Counted from the stretch's first letter, positions 40,433 to 50,228 are shown. The stretch is 64,000 nucleotides of DNA from Actinobacillus succinogenes 130Z (GCF_000017245.1 NC_009655.1:2108001-2172000), one strand, 5' to 3'. Translations and numbers: made by a program. The notes: generated by a model not told the origin, from the letters alone.

Positions 40433-41113
40433 TTAATTTTCCCAACGGCTTTCCAAATATTTTGAAAACAACGATAACGGATAACAAATTATAAAATACA
40501 GGGCGAAAATCACGCCGTAAATCCACAATGCCGCCGACGGATCCGTAAATAACGAGGTTTCAATAATCTGCTGCCCGACTTTAATGACCTCCAAAACACC
40601 GATCAACATCGCCAACGAACTGGTTTTCACCATGCGGGTGAACAGGTTGATAGCGCCCGGCGTCACCCGTTTCAGGCTTTGCGGCAACAAAATATAAATG
40701 AACGTCTGCATTTTGGTTAAACCCAATGCATAAGACGCTTCAATCTGATGTTTTTCAATGGAGGTCAGCGCCCCGCGAACCAAATCGCCCATTTCCGCCG
40801 TCCCCCAAAATACAAACACCACAATGCACACCAAAACGCCGTCCAGATGTACATTAAACCATTTGGCAAAACCGAAATAGACTAAAAACAGCAGCACCAA
40901 CAACGGAATAATCCGCACCACTTCCAAATAAAACTGACACAGAAAACGGATAATTTTGTTATGAGCGGTCATCAGCATGCCTAATAACACGCCGAGAATA
41001 CAGGCAAAGAAAACCGACACGAAAGCGATCTCCGCCGTCACGCCCAGTCCGCCGAGCAGCCGCTCGAAATTCGCGCCCTGAAAAAGAATGCCTAATCCCA
41101 TGTTATGCTCCAT
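40433..41113 (-). CDS. amino-acid ABC transporter permease (second)
   Basis: A membrane subunit of the HisMQ/GlnP type with about five helices. The EAA loop is [30 protein letters not shown]. It has 226 residues from 41113, or 222 from the internal ATG at 41101. It overlaps the preceding permease by 11 bases, so translation is coupled. Two permease genes imply a heterodimeric channel. Confidence 0.95.
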   Translation of the reverse strand: MEHNMGLGILFQGANFERLLGGLGVTAEIAFVSVFFACILGVLLGMLMTAHNKIIRFLCQFYLEVVRIIPLLVLLFLVYFGFAKWFNVHLDGVLVCIVVFVFWGTAEMGDLVRGALTSIEKHQIEASYALGLTKMQTFIYILLPQSLKRVTPGAINLFTRMVKTSSLAMLIGVLEVIKVGQQIIETSLFTDPSAALWIYGVIFALYFIICYPLSLFSKYLESRWEN

Positions 41114-41762
41114 ATTTTGCGCGGCGTAAACGACGTTCCAAATAACGGATATAAACGGAAACCGGCAGCAGAATAATCAAATAAAATATCACCAGTAAAA
41201 ACAACGCTTCGTTGGTTTTGTAATCCATGCCGATAATATCTTTCGCCAAAAACATCAATTCCGCCACCGCAATAGCACTGATAACCGAAGTTTCTTTCAT
41301 AAGAAATAGACAGTTGGCACCGATAGCCGGCGTTGAAATCGCAAACGCTTGCGGAAAAATCACATAACGAAAAGCTTGCTGCGGGGTTAATCCCAAACTC
41401 AGTGCGCTTTCGATTTGCCCTTTGGAAACCGCTTCTAAACCGGCGCGAAAAGCTTCCGCCATATAACTGCCGCCCAAAAAAGCCAAGCCGATAATCCCGC
41501 AGGTGAAACCGTCCAGTCTGATACCGATTTTGGATAAACCGAAATAAAGGAAAAATACCTGAATCAGCAACGGCGTATTGCGTGAAAGTTCAATATAGGC
41601 TTTCACCATCCATTGTAATCCGCGGATTTTATGGACAAGCGCGACCGCGCACAGCATGCCGACAATAATCGACAAAATAATGCTCCAAAGGGATAAATGC
41701 AGCGTCAGTAAGGTCGCATCGATAAATCTCGGGACGGCGTCCCCAATATATTGCCAGTTCAT
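41103..41762 (-). CDS. amino-acid ABC transporter permease (first)
   Basis: The first gene of the operon. It has 219 residues and about five helices with the EAA loop AVSKGQIESALSLGLTPQQAFRYVIFPQA. It is homologous to its neighbour and of the HisM/GlnP class. Together with the ATPase and the lipoprotein it forms a complete ABC importer. Confidence 0.95.
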   Translation of the reverse strand: MNWQYIGDAVPRFIDATLLTLHLSLWSIILSIIVGMLCAVALVHKIRGLQWMVKAYIELSRNTPLLIQVFFLYFGLSKIGIRLDGFTCGIIGLAFLGGSYMAEAFRAGLEAVSKGQIESALSLGLTPQQAFRYVIFPQAFAISTPAIGANCLFLMKETSVISAIAVAELMFLAKDIIGMDYKTNEALFLLVIFYLIILLPVSVYIRYLERRLRRAKYGA

Positions 41763-41863
41763 TATAACTATTCGTTAAAATTCCGATTAAGCCATTATAC
41801 GCAGGTCTAATACGAATAAGAAATAATGCTTTGCTATGTTTTATAACAAATTACCATAAAAAA

Positions 41864-41897
41864 TGACCGCGCTTTAGGTAAAGTGCGGTCAAAAATA
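41864..41897 (-). terminator. paired-USS terminator of miaB
   Basis: Arms 41864-41875 (one base off the USS core) and 41880-41891 (exact core). On the minus strand the stem has one mismatch and a T-run follows. It lies 29 bases after the miaB stop. Confidence 0.65.
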
Positions 41898-41919
41898 CCA
41901 TATTTTTTTATGAAAAAGA

Positions 41920-43344
41920 TTAAGCGACGTATTTTCCGACACCCAATTCGTCTTCTTTGCGGGTACGTCGGATAACGGATTGCGGCGACTGTTCTACGCG
42001 TAACCCCATTTCATCTTCGGTACGAATCACATCGCCGCGCAGGGAATTGGTAAACACATCGGTGATTTGAATATCCACGAATTTACCAATCATATCCGGC
42101 GTACCTTTGAAATTCACAATACGGTTATTTTCCGTGCGACCGGTCAATTCCATAATATCTTTCTTGGACGGTCCTTCCACTAACACGCGTTGTTCGGTAC
42201 CAAGCATGGCACGGCTGAATTTCGCCGCCTGATTGTTAATCCGTTGCTGAAGCAGATATAAACGCTGTTTTTTCTCTTCTTCACTGACATCATCCGGCAT
42301 ATCCGCCGCCGGCGTTCCCGGACGGGCGGAATACACAAAACTGAAACTCATATCGAAATTCACATCGGCAATCAAATTCATAGTTTGTTCGAATTCTTCA
42401 TTGGTTTCCCCCGGGAAGCCGACGATAAAATCCGAACTGATTTGAATATCCGGACGCACTTTACGTAATTTGCGGATAATGGATTTATATTCCAACGCCG
42501 TATGACCGCGTTTCATCATGGTTAAAATACGATCGGCCCCCGACTGTACCGGCAAATGCAAAAAACTCACCAATTCCGGCGTATCCGCATACACATCGAT
42601 AATATCGTCGGTAAATTCAATCGGATGACTGGTAGTAAAGCGCAAACGGTCAATGCCGTCGATGGATGCCACCAAACGCAACAATTCGGCAAACGTACAA
42701 ATACCGCCGTCATGAGTCGGACCGCGATAAGCGTTTACATTTTGCCCCAGCAAATTGATTTCGCGTACGCCCTGATCCGCCAACTGCGCTACCTCAAACA
42801 ACACATCATCCAACGGACGGCTGACTTCTTCACCACGGGTATAAGGCACCACACAATAAGTACAGTATTTGTTACAACCTTCCATAATCGAAACGAATGC
42901 CGTCGGACCTTCCGCTTTCGGCTCGGGCAGACAATCGAATTTTTCGATTTCCGGGAAACTGACGTCCACCACCGAACTTTTTCCGCCTCGAATCTGGTTA
43001 ATCATCTCGGGCAAACGATGCAAAGTTTGCGGTCCGAAAATAATATCTACGAACGGGGCTCGTTCACGAATATGTTCGCCTTCCTGGGACGCGACGCAAC
43101 CGCCCACGCCGATGATTAAACCCGGTTTTTCGTTTTTCCAGGTTTTCCAACGCCCCAACTGGGAAAACACTTTTTCCTGCGCTTTTTCACGAATCGAACA
43201 GGTATTCAACAGCAACACGTCCGCCTGTTCCGCCTCTTCCGTCAATTCCAAGCCGTGGGTGCTGAGCAACAAATCGGCGATTTTGGCGCTGTCGTACTCG
43301 TTCATTTGACAGCCCCAGGTTTTAATATGTAATTTCTGTGTCAT
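41920..43344 (-). CDS. miaB: tRNA-2-methylthio-N6-dimethylallyladenosine synthase
   Basis: A radical-SAM methylthiotransferase acting on A37 of tRNAs. It has 474 residues. The N-terminal UPF0004 domain holds the auxiliary-cluster cysteines Cys12, Cys49 and Cys83. The radical-SAM motif CNKYCTYC gives Cys157, Cys161 and Cys164, numbered as in E. coli. A C-terminal TRAM domain ends the protein. It is monocistronic and ends at a paired-USS terminator. Confidence 0.98.
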   Translation of the reverse strand: MTQKLHIKTWGCQMNEYDSAKIADLLLSTHGLELTEEAEQADVLLLNTCSIREKAQEKVFSQLGRWKTWKNEKPGLIIGVGGCVASQEGEHIRERAPFVDIIFGPQTLHRLPEMINQIRGGKSSVVDVSFPEIEKFDCLPEPKAEGPTAFVSIMEGCNKYCTYCVVPYTRGEEVSRPLDDVLFEVAQLADQGVREINLLGQNVNAYRGPTHDGGICTFAELLRLVASIDGIDRLRFTTSHPIEFTDDIIDVYADTPELVSFLHLPVQSGADRILTMMKRGHTALEYKSIIRKLRKVRPDIQISSDFIVGFPGETNEEFEQTMNLIADVNFDMSFSFVYSARPGTPAADMPDDVSEEEKKQRLYLLQQRINNQAAKFSRAMLGTEQRVLVEGPSKKDIMELTGRTENNRIVNFKGTPDMIGKFVDIQITDVFTNSLRGDVIRTEDEMGLRVEQSPQSVIRRTRKEDELGVGKYVA

Positions 43345-43525
43345 TTTCTGAATTCATTAAGAACGTAATAGATTAAATTAGCCGGTTATTCTACAAGCTT
43401 ACAACCAAATTGACTAGGGTTAATTTCCGCCGTTTGCGGAGAACCCCCGATTCATATTTTAAATTTGCAGTCTCTGTAAAAAGCAGCATTACACAAATTA
43501 CGTATGTACTTTGCCCCGCACGAAG

Positions 43526-43608
43526 TGATTAAATAAAATCATAAGATTTAAAAAAATCATTAATTTGTGACGCAGATCACAATTTATTCCGAAAATAAAC
43601 GATATACT
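43526..43608 (+). promoter_or_regulatory. CRP and palindrome-controlled promoter of the pdxA2 operon
   Basis: The operator-like palindrome TGATT-N6-AATCA is at 43526-43541, and a near copy (AGATT-N6-AATCA) is at 43544-43559. A near-perfect CRP site, TGTGA-N6-TCACA, is at 43566-43581. The -10 TATACT is at 43603-43608, exactly 37 bases after the start of the CRP site (class II spacing). The predicted transcript start near 43615 leaves a leader of about 380 bases before pdxA2. Confidence 0.65.
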
Positions 43609-43975
43609 CTACCGTAATTACAAGATAACGAAAAATAAAACGGCGGTTTTAATTCTCCCCGATAAGTTCACCGCTGCAAATGTCCCGGCGTACAATTGGT
43701 TAAAGGAGATATTTACGGATGTCTTCGGGGGAAATGCGGAAATTATAATTCGCGAATACCCTATCCGAGCGGTAGCGATTGAAAATACTCAAAATCATCA
43801 TATTTTCATCAAAACCGATAGTACGGAAGGTGCGGGAAATGTCGTAATCGTATTAAATCAAAAACTAATACAAAATCGGACCGCACTTGGCGAAGTTTTC
43901 AGAAAAAATCAGCATAGTAAACTACCCGGGCTTCGGTTCAGACCGAAAATTTATCAAAAGTCATTGATTTTATAG
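43571..43975 (+). other. open frame without a usable start codon upstream of pdxA2
   Basis: A frame of about 134 codons runs to a TAG 18 bases before pdxA2. It has no ATG or GTG, and its only TTG is near the end. The translation (…KTAVLILPDKFTAANVPAYNW…) looks protein-like, but I do not recognise it. It starts inside the CRP site, so it cannot be a complete gene as it stands. It may be the remnant of a gene decayed by loss of its 5' end, or chance. The rest of the 43345-43993 gap holds the miaB and pdxA2 promoter regions and nothing else I can support. Confidence 0.3.
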
Positions 43976-43993
43976 AGAATTAAGGAGTTTTCA

Positions 43994-44995
43994 ATGAAAC
44001 CAATTTTAGGTGTCACTATGGGCGATGGCGCAGGTATCGGTCCTGAAGTGATTATTAAAGCACTGGCGGATAAACGGATTTATGATTTGGCTCATCCTGT
44101 TGTTATCGGTGATTTAAAAATCATGCAGCGGGCATTGCCTATCGTGAAATCGTCTCTCAAATTACGGAAAGTGGAAGATATTGACCATTATCAAAGTGAA
44201 TTCGGTTATATCGATGTCATTGATTTAGATAATTTACCTGCGGATTTACCCTTCTCAAAAGTCGATGCCCGAGCCGGCAAAGCCGCTTATGAATTTATTG
44301 AACGTGCCGTTGATTTAACCTTAAAAGGAAAAATTCATGCCATTGTGACCGCCCCTTTGAACAAAGAGGCCTTACATGCGGGCGGTAAAATGTTTCCGGG
44401 TCATACCGAAATTTTAGCGCAGCTCAGCAATACCAAAGATTTTTCCATGATGTTGACCAGTGATAAATTAAATGTAATTCACGTCACTACCCACGTTTCA
44501 ATGCGTCAAGCCTGCGATTTAATCAAAAAAGAACGTGTGTTAACCGTAATTGAACTTGCTCAGGAATACACCAAAATGCTCGGTTTCAAAGAACCGCGCA
44601 TTGCCGTAGCCGGCTTCAATGCTCACGCAGGCGAACACGGTTTATTCGGCACTGAAGATGAAGAAGAAATTCTTCCCGCCGTAAAAGAAGCGCAAGCCAA
44701 AGGTATAAACGCTGTCGGCCCTATTCCGCCGGACACCGTCTTCCACCGTGCAGCTAATTTAGATGAATTTGATATGGTTGTGGTGATGTATCACGATCAA
44801 GGTCATATCCCTTTAAAACTCATCGGTTTCGACAGCGGAGTTAACGTTACGACCGGTTTACCGTTTATCCGGACTTCTGTTGATCACGGCACCGCATTCC
44901 AGATTGCAGGTCAAGGTATTGCTGATAGCCGCAGTATGACCGAGGCGTTATACCTCGGCGCAAAAATGGCTAGCATTAAGTATGAAAATCAATAA
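43994..44995 (+). CDS. pdxA2: PdxA2-type 4-phospho-threonate/erythronate dehydrogenase family protein
   Basis: An NAD-dependent dehydrogenase of the PdxA family. Members outside the vitamin B6 pathway (PdxA2) oxidise 4-phospho-D-threonate or 4-phospho-D-erythronate, with decarboxylation, to dihydroxyacetone phosphate. It has 333 residues with VTMGDGAGIGPE, VTAPLNKEALHAGG, FPGHTEILAQL, VTTHVSMRQAC, AGFNAHAGEHGLFGTEDEEEI and MYHDQGHIPLKL (metal and substrate His). The location in a catabolic island beside an aldolase and transporters favours PdxA2 over biosynthetic PdxA. The sugar-acid kinase that normally feeds PdxA2 is not in the window. SD: AAGGAG. Confidence 0.85.
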   Translation: MKPILGVTMGDGAGIGPEVIIKALADKRIYDLAHPVVIGDLKIMQRALPIVKSSLKLRKVEDIDHYQSEFGYIDVIDLDNLPADLPFSKVDARAGKAAYEFIERAVDLTLKGKIHAIVTAPLNKEALHAGGKMFPGHTEILAQLSNTKDFSMMLTSDKLNVIHVTTHVSMRQACDLIKKERVLTVIELAQEYTKMLGFKEPRIAVAGFNAHAGEHGLFGTEDEEEILPAVKEAQAKGINAVGPIPPDTVFHRAANLDEFDMVVVMYHDQGHIPLKLIGFDSGVNVTTGLPFIRTSVDHGTAFQIAGQGIADSRSMTEALYLGAKMASIKYENQ

Positions 44996-45013
44996 ATTAA
45001 TCAGGAGATTATT

Positions 45014-45892
45014 ATGTTTAAACCCAAAGGTGTTGTCGCCCCAGTGCTCACCGCATTAGATGAAAACGAGAAATTTAATCCAGAAGCCTATAAAGAATTT
45101 ATTGATTATCTCATTAAAGCCGGTATTCATGGTATTTTCCCATTGGGGACTAACGGTGAATTCTATGCTTTCAGTCAAAGCGAAAAATTGGAAATTATAA
45201 AAGTTGCCATTGAAGCAGTAAACGGTCGGGTTCCGGTTTATGCCGGCACAGGTTGCATTACAACGAAAGAAACCATTGAATTCTCTAATAAAGTATTAGA
45301 TCTCGGAGTAGATGTACTTTCAGTGATTTCACCATACTTTGTTTCTGTTAATCAAGATGATTTATATCGTCACTTCAATTCCGTTGCCCAAAATGTCAAC
45401 GCACCAATTTTGATGTACAACATTCCGGCTCGTTCAGGTAATAATATTGACTATAAAACGGTGAAAAAACTTGCCGAAGAAAATAGCAATATTATCGGTA
45501 TCAAAGATAGTAGTGGAAATTTCGATAACACATTGAAATATATTGAAAATACCGTTACTAACATTAATGTTATGGCGGGTAGCGATTCATTAATCCTTTG
45601 GACATTACTTGCTGGCGGTACCGGTGCAATTAGCGGTTGTTCAAATGTTTTCCCTGAACTCATGGTCTCTATTTATGAATACTGGAAACAGGGGGATTTT
45701 AAAAACGCCAACGAAGCTCAGAAAAAAATCCGCGCATTCCGAAACGTTATGCAAATGGGTAATCCAAATTCAGTAGTCAAACGTGCTGTGCAATTACGTG
45801 GTCACAATGTAGGACCTGCTCGCGAGCCTTCAAACTGTGCAAATGCGGTAATTGATCAAGCATTGCAAGACGTATTTAAATTATATGATTAA
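45014..45892 (+). CDS. DapA/NanA-family class I aldolase
   Basis: A Schiff-base (beta/alpha)8 aldolase of the dihydrodipicolinate synthase/N-acetylneuraminate lyase superfamily. It has 292 residues. The catalytic Lys164 (GIKDSSG), Tyr135 (MYNIPARSG) and the substrate-carboxylate loop GTNGE (45-49) are present. GTNGE differs from the GSTGE typical of sialic-acid lyase, so a 2-keto-3-deoxy sugar acid or related substrate is more likely than sialic acid. The position 18 bases after pdxA2 points to a catabolic, not lysine-biosynthetic, role. Confidence 0.87.
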   Translation: MFKPKGVVAPVLTALDENEKFNPEAYKEFIDYLIKAGIHGIFPLGTNGEFYAFSQSEKLEIIKVAIEAVNGRVPVYAGTGCITTKETIEFSNKVLDLGVDVLSVISPYFVSVNQDDLYRHFNSVAQNVNAPILMYNIPARSGNNIDYKTVKKLAEENSNIIGIKDSSGNFDNTLKYIENTVTNINVMAGSDSLILWTLLAGGTGAISGCSNVFPELMVSIYEYWKQGDFKNANEAQKKIRAFRNVMQMGNPNSVVKRAVQLRGHNVGPAREPSNCANAVIDQALQDVFKLYD

Positions 45893-45917
45893 TTAAAAAT
45901 TCACTTGGTAACAATTT

Positions 45918-47075
45918 ATGTCAACTTATTCTTTATCTCATACTAATAAAATAATTGGTGGTGTTGGAAGTATTCAGCAAATTGCAGATGTTGTAAAAAG
46001 TTATAACACAGAAAATGTCATTATTATTACAGACCCAGGTGTTTTCGCTGCTGGCTTAATTAATGAGCCTAAAACCATTCTTGAAAACGCAGGCATTAAT
46101 GTGCAAGTAATCAGTGATACACCGCCTGAACCGCCATTAGCTCAAGTTAATCAAATTTATCAACACGCCAAAAATACTAACGCTCACATGGTAATCGGTA
46201 TTGGTGGCGGTAGTGCAATGGATACCGCAAAATTAGTTGCTATCTTGCTGAATAATGATGTCGAATTACAAGATGTTGTGGATGGTAAAGCAAAATTCAA
46301 AAACCGTGGCATTCCAACCGTTATGGTACCGACTACATCCGGTACGGGTTCGGAAGCAACACCAAACTCAATCGTACTCATTCCTGAGCGTGAATTAAAG
46401 GTGGGTATCGTAGATGAAAAAATGCTACCGAATTGTGTCATTCTAGATCCCCAAATGACTATTGGTTTACCGCCTCATATTACGGCCAATACAGGTATTG
46501 ATGCACTTTGTCACGCTGTAGAATGCTATATTTCTAAAAAAGCGAGCCCGTTCAGTGATACCTTCGCATTAAAAGCCGTGGAATTAATCGGACGTAGTAT
46601 TCGCACTGCATATAAAGACGGTAAAAATCTACAAGCTCGTGAAGATATGTTGCTGGGTTCTTATTTTGGCGGCGCATCAATTGCAACATCCAGCACAGTT
46701 GCAATCCATGCACTTTCTTATCCGTTAGGCGGGAAATATCATATTCCACATGGCTTATCAAATGCGATTTTATTGCCTGATGTGATGAAATTCAATCTTG
46801 ATGCTTGCGAAGAAAAATTTGCAAATATTGCAAAAGCAATGGGGTTAGATGTGCAAAATTGTACACAACGTCAAGCGGCAGAAAAATTAATTGAAGAATT
46901 TTATGCCTTAATTCGCGATCTTAATATCAAATGTGATTTAAACGCAGTCGGTATTACAGAAGAAACGTTAAGTCAGTTAGCTGACTCGGCTTTAACTGTA
47001 AAACGTTTGCTTGATAATAATCCGAAAGTTATGACAAAAGCGGATATTATAGAAATTTATAAAAGAATCATCTAA
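45918..47075 (+). CDS. iron-type (group III) alcohol dehydrogenase
   Basis: An NAD(P)-dependent metal-containing alcohol dehydrogenase. It has 385 residues with the nucleotide loop GIGGGSAMDTAK, TTSGTGSEATP, and metal ligands in TGIDALCHAVE (Asp, His) and AIHALSYPLGGKYHIPHGLSNA (two His). Relatives include FucO and 1,2-propanediol or hydroxybutanoate dehydrogenases. It would reduce the aldehyde made by the neighbouring aldolase, or oxidise the incoming alcohol; the direction is not determinable. It is the third gene of the pdxA2 operon and is followed by a terminator. Confidence 0.9.
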   Translation: MSTYSLSHTNKIIGGVGSIQQIADVVKSYNTENVIIITDPGVFAAGLINEPKTILENAGINVQVISDTPPEPPLAQVNQIYQHAKNTNAHMVIGIGGGSAMDTAKLVAILLNNDVELQDVVDGKAKFKNRGIPTVMVPTTSGTGSEATPNSIVLIPERELKVGIVDEKMLPNCVILDPQMTIGLPPHITANTGIDALCHAVECYISKKASPFSDTFALKAVELIGRSIRTAYKDGKNLQAREDMLLGSYFGGASIATSSTVAIHALSYPLGGKYHIPHGLSNAILLPDVMKFNLDACEEKFANIAKAMGLDVQNCTQRQAAEKLIEEFYALIRDLNIKCDLNAVGITEETLSQLADSALTVKRLLDNNPKVMTKADIIEIYKRII

Positions 47076-47101
47076 TTTCTAATTTAACTTCCTATAATGT
47101 G

Positions 47102-47130
47102 AATAGCGACTTCTCAGTTGCTATTTTTTT
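47102..47130 (+). terminator. terminator of the pdxA2-aldolase-alcohol dehydrogenase operon
   Basis: Stem AATAGCGAC (47102-47110) / GTTGCTATT (47117-47125), with one G-U pair, followed by a run of T. It separates this operon from the TAXI transporter operon, which has its own promoter. Confidence 0.8.
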
Positions 47131-47139
47131 ACGTCACCA

Positions 47140-47237
47140 TGATTGAATTTAATCATTTTTTCTATATTTGCGATCTTCATCACATTTTATGAATTCAAAT
47201 TACGCTATCATTCAACTCGAATGATTAAATACAATCA
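47140..47237 (+). promoter_or_regulatory. CRP and dual-operator promoter of the TAXI transporter operon
   Basis: Operator-like TGATT-N6-AATCA at 47140-47155, CRP-like TGCGA-N6-TCACA at 47169-47184, -10 TATCAT at 47206-47211, and a second TGATT-N6-AATCA at 47222-47237. The predicted start (about 47218) lies just before the second operator. The whole arrangement matches the SSS-symporter promoter within one base. Confidence 0.75.
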
Positions 47238-47293
47238 TTATTATAGTATGCTTCTTGTATCCCATCCTTCTTAACATTCAGAGGATTTATATT

Positions 47294-48283
47294 ATGGTTA
47301 AATTACATCAAACACTAAAAATTGCAATCGCAGCACTGTGTTTTTCGAATATGGCGCAAGCAACTATGGAAACATCGGTAATTAGTCAACCACCAGGTAA
47401 CGGTTGGTACACATACGCAACCACTTTTAACCGTTTGGTTCCTGAATATTCGAATAACGAGTATAAAGTAAAGGTTATTCCACGCGGTGGTGGTATGACA
47501 AACCCTGTTGTAGTAAATGATAATAAAGCGACCTTTGGATTTGCTACCTCAAATGCCATTGTATGGGCAAAAGAAGGCATGACAGAGATTTATAAAAATA
47601 AAGCCAATAAAGACTTACGCCTTGTTTTCGATAATATGCAAGAAGCTTATACCATTATCGTAGCAAGAAAAAGTTGGGTTGAGAGCACTGGTAATGACAC
47701 TTTAGAAAAACTGATTAACGCTGATAAAGTTGTAATTGCAACAAAACCAACCGGTTCACAAGTTCCTATTATCGCAGACTTTATTTTTAAAGCATTAGGT
47801 ACAGATTTTGAAACGATGAAAAAACAAGGAAAAGTTATCCAAATTAGCAGCGGGCAGGCAAGTCAAATGTTACGAGATAATACCATTGATGCCTACATTG
47901 ATAATGTACCAGCTATGCATCCTAACTTGACTGAAATTACATTAACTAATGATATGGTTTACATCCCGTATGATGAGACAGTCCTTGAAAAATTAGCGAA
48001 AGTCGGATTGCCTACAGGTACTATGCCGGCCGGTACTTACAAAGGGCAAGATAAAGATTATATAAATCCGGTAAGCGCAACTGTTTTTGTGAGTAATGCA
48101 AAAGTACCAGAAGAAACAGTATATGACATCACGAAAGCACTTGTTGAAAGTCAACAAAAGTTAAAAGAAGCGCATCCACCATTAAAATTCTGGAAACCAG
48201 AAGAGATCGCAAAGAATCCAAATTTATTTGAATTACATCCAGGTGCTGCAAAATACTTCCGTGAACAAGGATGGATTAAATAA
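47294..48283 (+). CDS. TAXI-family TRAP transporter binding protein
   Basis: The periplasmic substrate-binding protein of a TRAP transporter, TAXI subtype, unrelated in sequence to the DctP protein elsewhere in this window. The start at 47294 (GAGGATTT upstream) gives 329 residues with a signal peptide of about 23 residues ending AQA. Typical segments are ATTFNRLVPEY, VIPRGGGMTNPVVVNDNKATFGFATSNA, KPTGSQVP and SSGQASQMLRDNTIDAYIDNVP. The substrate is unknown. It leads an operon with the fused permease. Confidence 0.9.
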   Translation: MVKLHQTLKIAIAALCFSNMAQATMETSVISQPPGNGWYTYATTFNRLVPEYSNNEYKVKVIPRGGGMTNPVVVNDNKATFGFATSNAIVWAKEGMTEIYKNKANKDLRLVFDNMQEAYTIIVARKSWVESTGNDTLEKLINADKVVIATKPTGSQVPIIADFIFKALGTDFETMKKQGKVIQISSGQASQMLRDNTIDAYIDNVPAMHPNLTEITLTNDMVYIPYDETVLEKLAKVGLPTGTMPAGTYKGQDKDYINPVSATVFVSNAKVPEETVYDITKALVESQQKLKEAHPPLKFWKPEEIAKNPNLFELHPGAAKYFREQGWIK

Positions 48284-48341
48284 ACTACTTATTACGGGTC
48301 TGCCGATTTCTTATTCGCGGACCCTATTGGGGAACTAAATT

Positions 48342-50228
48342 ATGACTTACAATCGTATATTAAAAGGATTTGCGGCTTTATTAGGTACTGTATATGTCGC
48401 ATTTTTACTGCAACAATTCTTTTTTCCGTTATCTCCATTTACTCAAGCAAGCGTACATGTCTATATGGCTACAGCATTAGTTTTTTGTTTTAAGCCATTA
48501 GATTTTGAAAATCCAGCTCTAAAATATATAGGATACATAATTAATACTACATTAATTGTACTATCGCTATACATTTGTTGGCATTATTACAGTGAAACTC
48601 CAAGATTAGAATCAAGACTAGAAATGATTGATGAAGTTTTATTTATTGATAAATTTGCATTTCTAGCAGGTATTTTTGCCTTATTTGAAGCAGTAAGACG
48701 TTGTGTTGGATTCTCACTATTATCAGTTGTACTAATCTTTCTTTTATATGGTTATTGGGGACCTTATTTTCCAGGATGGACGGCTTTTGAAGGTTTTAAT
48801 TTAGAAACTCTTACTGAATTAATTAGTATGCAAACCGAAGGGTTATTCGGTATTACATCAAGTACTGCGGTAAATTTCGTCTTCTATTTTGTGATGTTTG
48901 GTAGCGTATTTACAATGACCGGAGGGGGGAGCGTATTTATTGATCTCGCTATGAAAGCAACATCACCATTAAAAGGTGGTGCAGCAAAAATGTCGTTATT
49001 AGGTTCTTGTCTATTTGGTATGGTCAGTAGTTCTGCGGTTGCCAATACAACCTCAACAGGTGTTCTAACTATTCCTATCATGAAACGTTCAGGTTATACC
49101 ACGGAACAAGCTGCTGCAACAGAAGCTATTGCCTCAACAGGCGGTCAATTAATGCCTCCAATTATGGGAATCGCGGCATTCGTTATGGCCGATATGCTTG
49201 GTGTTCCTTATGCTGAAATTGCCGCAGCAGGATTAATTCCTGCAATTGCATTCTATTTCGCGCTATTTGTCGTCGTTGACTTAAGAGCAAGAAAAACAGG
49301 GGTTGGAAATATTTCTGCAAAAGATTTGCAAATTGAACCTATTATGCCTCGTTTACACCTTTTGATTTCACCTTTATTACTTGTTGTTTCATTAATATTA
49401 GGGTTTTCAGCCCCATATGCCGCATTTGTAGGTTCAGTTGTAGCCTTAATAGTCCCATTATTCCGCAAAAACACTCGATACAATCTCAAAAAAATTTTTC
49501 CGATGATTGTGGACACTGCAAAACAGATGGCTTGGGTATCTGTGCCTTTGGCTTCTGTTGGAATTATTATGGTTATCGCAACCCAATCTAATCTTGCTTT
49601 TAAATTCGTAGAAATTTTAAGTGAGGTGGGGCAAAGTAATCTTTATCTTTCATTATTAATGATAATCTTGGGTTGTATCATTATGGGCATGGGATTACCA
49701 ACTGTCGCAGCATATATCATTGGTGCGATTATTTTCGCTCCTGCATTAACTGATATGGGAGTGGATCGTTTAGCAGCCAATATGTTTATTATGTATTATT
49801 GCGTACTTTCAATGGTTACCCCTCCTGTCGCACTATGTTCTTATGCCGCAGCTGCAATTGGTAATGCCGATTCATCAAAGACGGGTTTTATTGCTTTCAC
49901 TTACTCGCTTGTAATCTTCCTAATTCCATTCAGTTTTGTCACCGACCCTGTAGTACTATGGCAAGGAAGTATAGGTATGATTTTATTCGCATTTGCAGGA
50001 ATGCTAGTTGCAACATTTTGTTGGGCGGTATTTTTACAAGGTTGGTTAAAACGTAACCTTAATTGGGTTGAACGAATTATTTTCTTAGCAATTAGTTTAT
50101 GTATTGTTTTTGAAAATTCAGGTAATTTAATGTGGCTATCAGGTTTAGGAGCAGCCCTTGTGATGTCCGCATGGTGTTGGAAAACCGGAACACGCAATTG
50201 TTCTAAAACGCTTACATCACACAGTTAA
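48342..50228 (+). CDS. TRAP transporter fused permease (4TM/12TM)
   Basis: A single-chain TRAP membrane subunit joining the small (Q) and large (M) domains, the form that normally pairs with TAXI binding proteins. It has 628 residues. An N-terminal set of helices (about 1-150) precedes the DctM-like part with GSVFTMTGGGSVFIDLA, GMVSSSAVANTTSTGVLTIP, STGGQLMPPIMGIAAFVMAD, GMGLPTVAAYIIGAII and MVTPPVALCSYAAAAIG. An extra C-terminal helical region is present. Base composition is markedly AT-rich, with lines near 30% G+C. Confidence 0.93.
   Translation: MTYNRILKGFAALLGTVYVAFLLQQFFFPLSPFTQASVHVYMATALVFCFKPLDFENPALKYIGYIINTTLIVLSLYICWHYYSETPRLESRLEMIDEVLFIDKFAFLAGIFALFEAVRRCVGFSLLSVVLIFLLYGYWGPYFPGWTAFEGFNLETLTELISMQTEGLFGITSSTAVNFVFYFVMFGSVFTMTGGGSVFIDLAMKATSPLKGGAAKMSLLGSCLFGMVSSSAVANTTSTGVLTIPIMKRSGYTTEQAAATEAIASTGGQLMPPIMGIAAFVMADMLGVPYAEIAAAGLIPAIAFYFALFVVVDLRARKTGVGNISAKDLQIEPIMPRLHLLISPLLLVVSLILGFSAPYAAFVGSVVALIVPLFRKNTRYNLKKIFPMIVDTAKQMAWVSVPLASVGIIMVIATQSNLAFKFVEILSEVGQSNLYLSLLMIILGCIIMGMGLPTVAAYIIGAIIFAPALTDMGVDRLAANMFIMYYCVLSMVTPPVALCSYAAAAIGNADSSKTGFIAFTYSLVIFLIPFSFVTDPVVLWQGSIGMILFAFAGMLVATFCWAVFLQGWLKRNLNWVERIIFLAISLCIVFENSGNLMWLSGLGAALVMSAWCWKTGTRNCSKTLTSHS

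Noticed and set aside
42556..43119. 187-codon open frame on the plus strand opposite miaB
   Set aside because: It lies wholly antisense to a clear miaB gene with all six cluster cysteines. No ribosome-binding site, and the composition is that of a mirrored coding frame.
45014..45892. N-acetylneuraminate lyase (nanA) identity for the island aldolase
   Set aside because: The substrate loop reads GTNGE instead of GSTGE, and no NanE, NanK or SiaPQM-type genes are nearby. Only the superfamily is supported.
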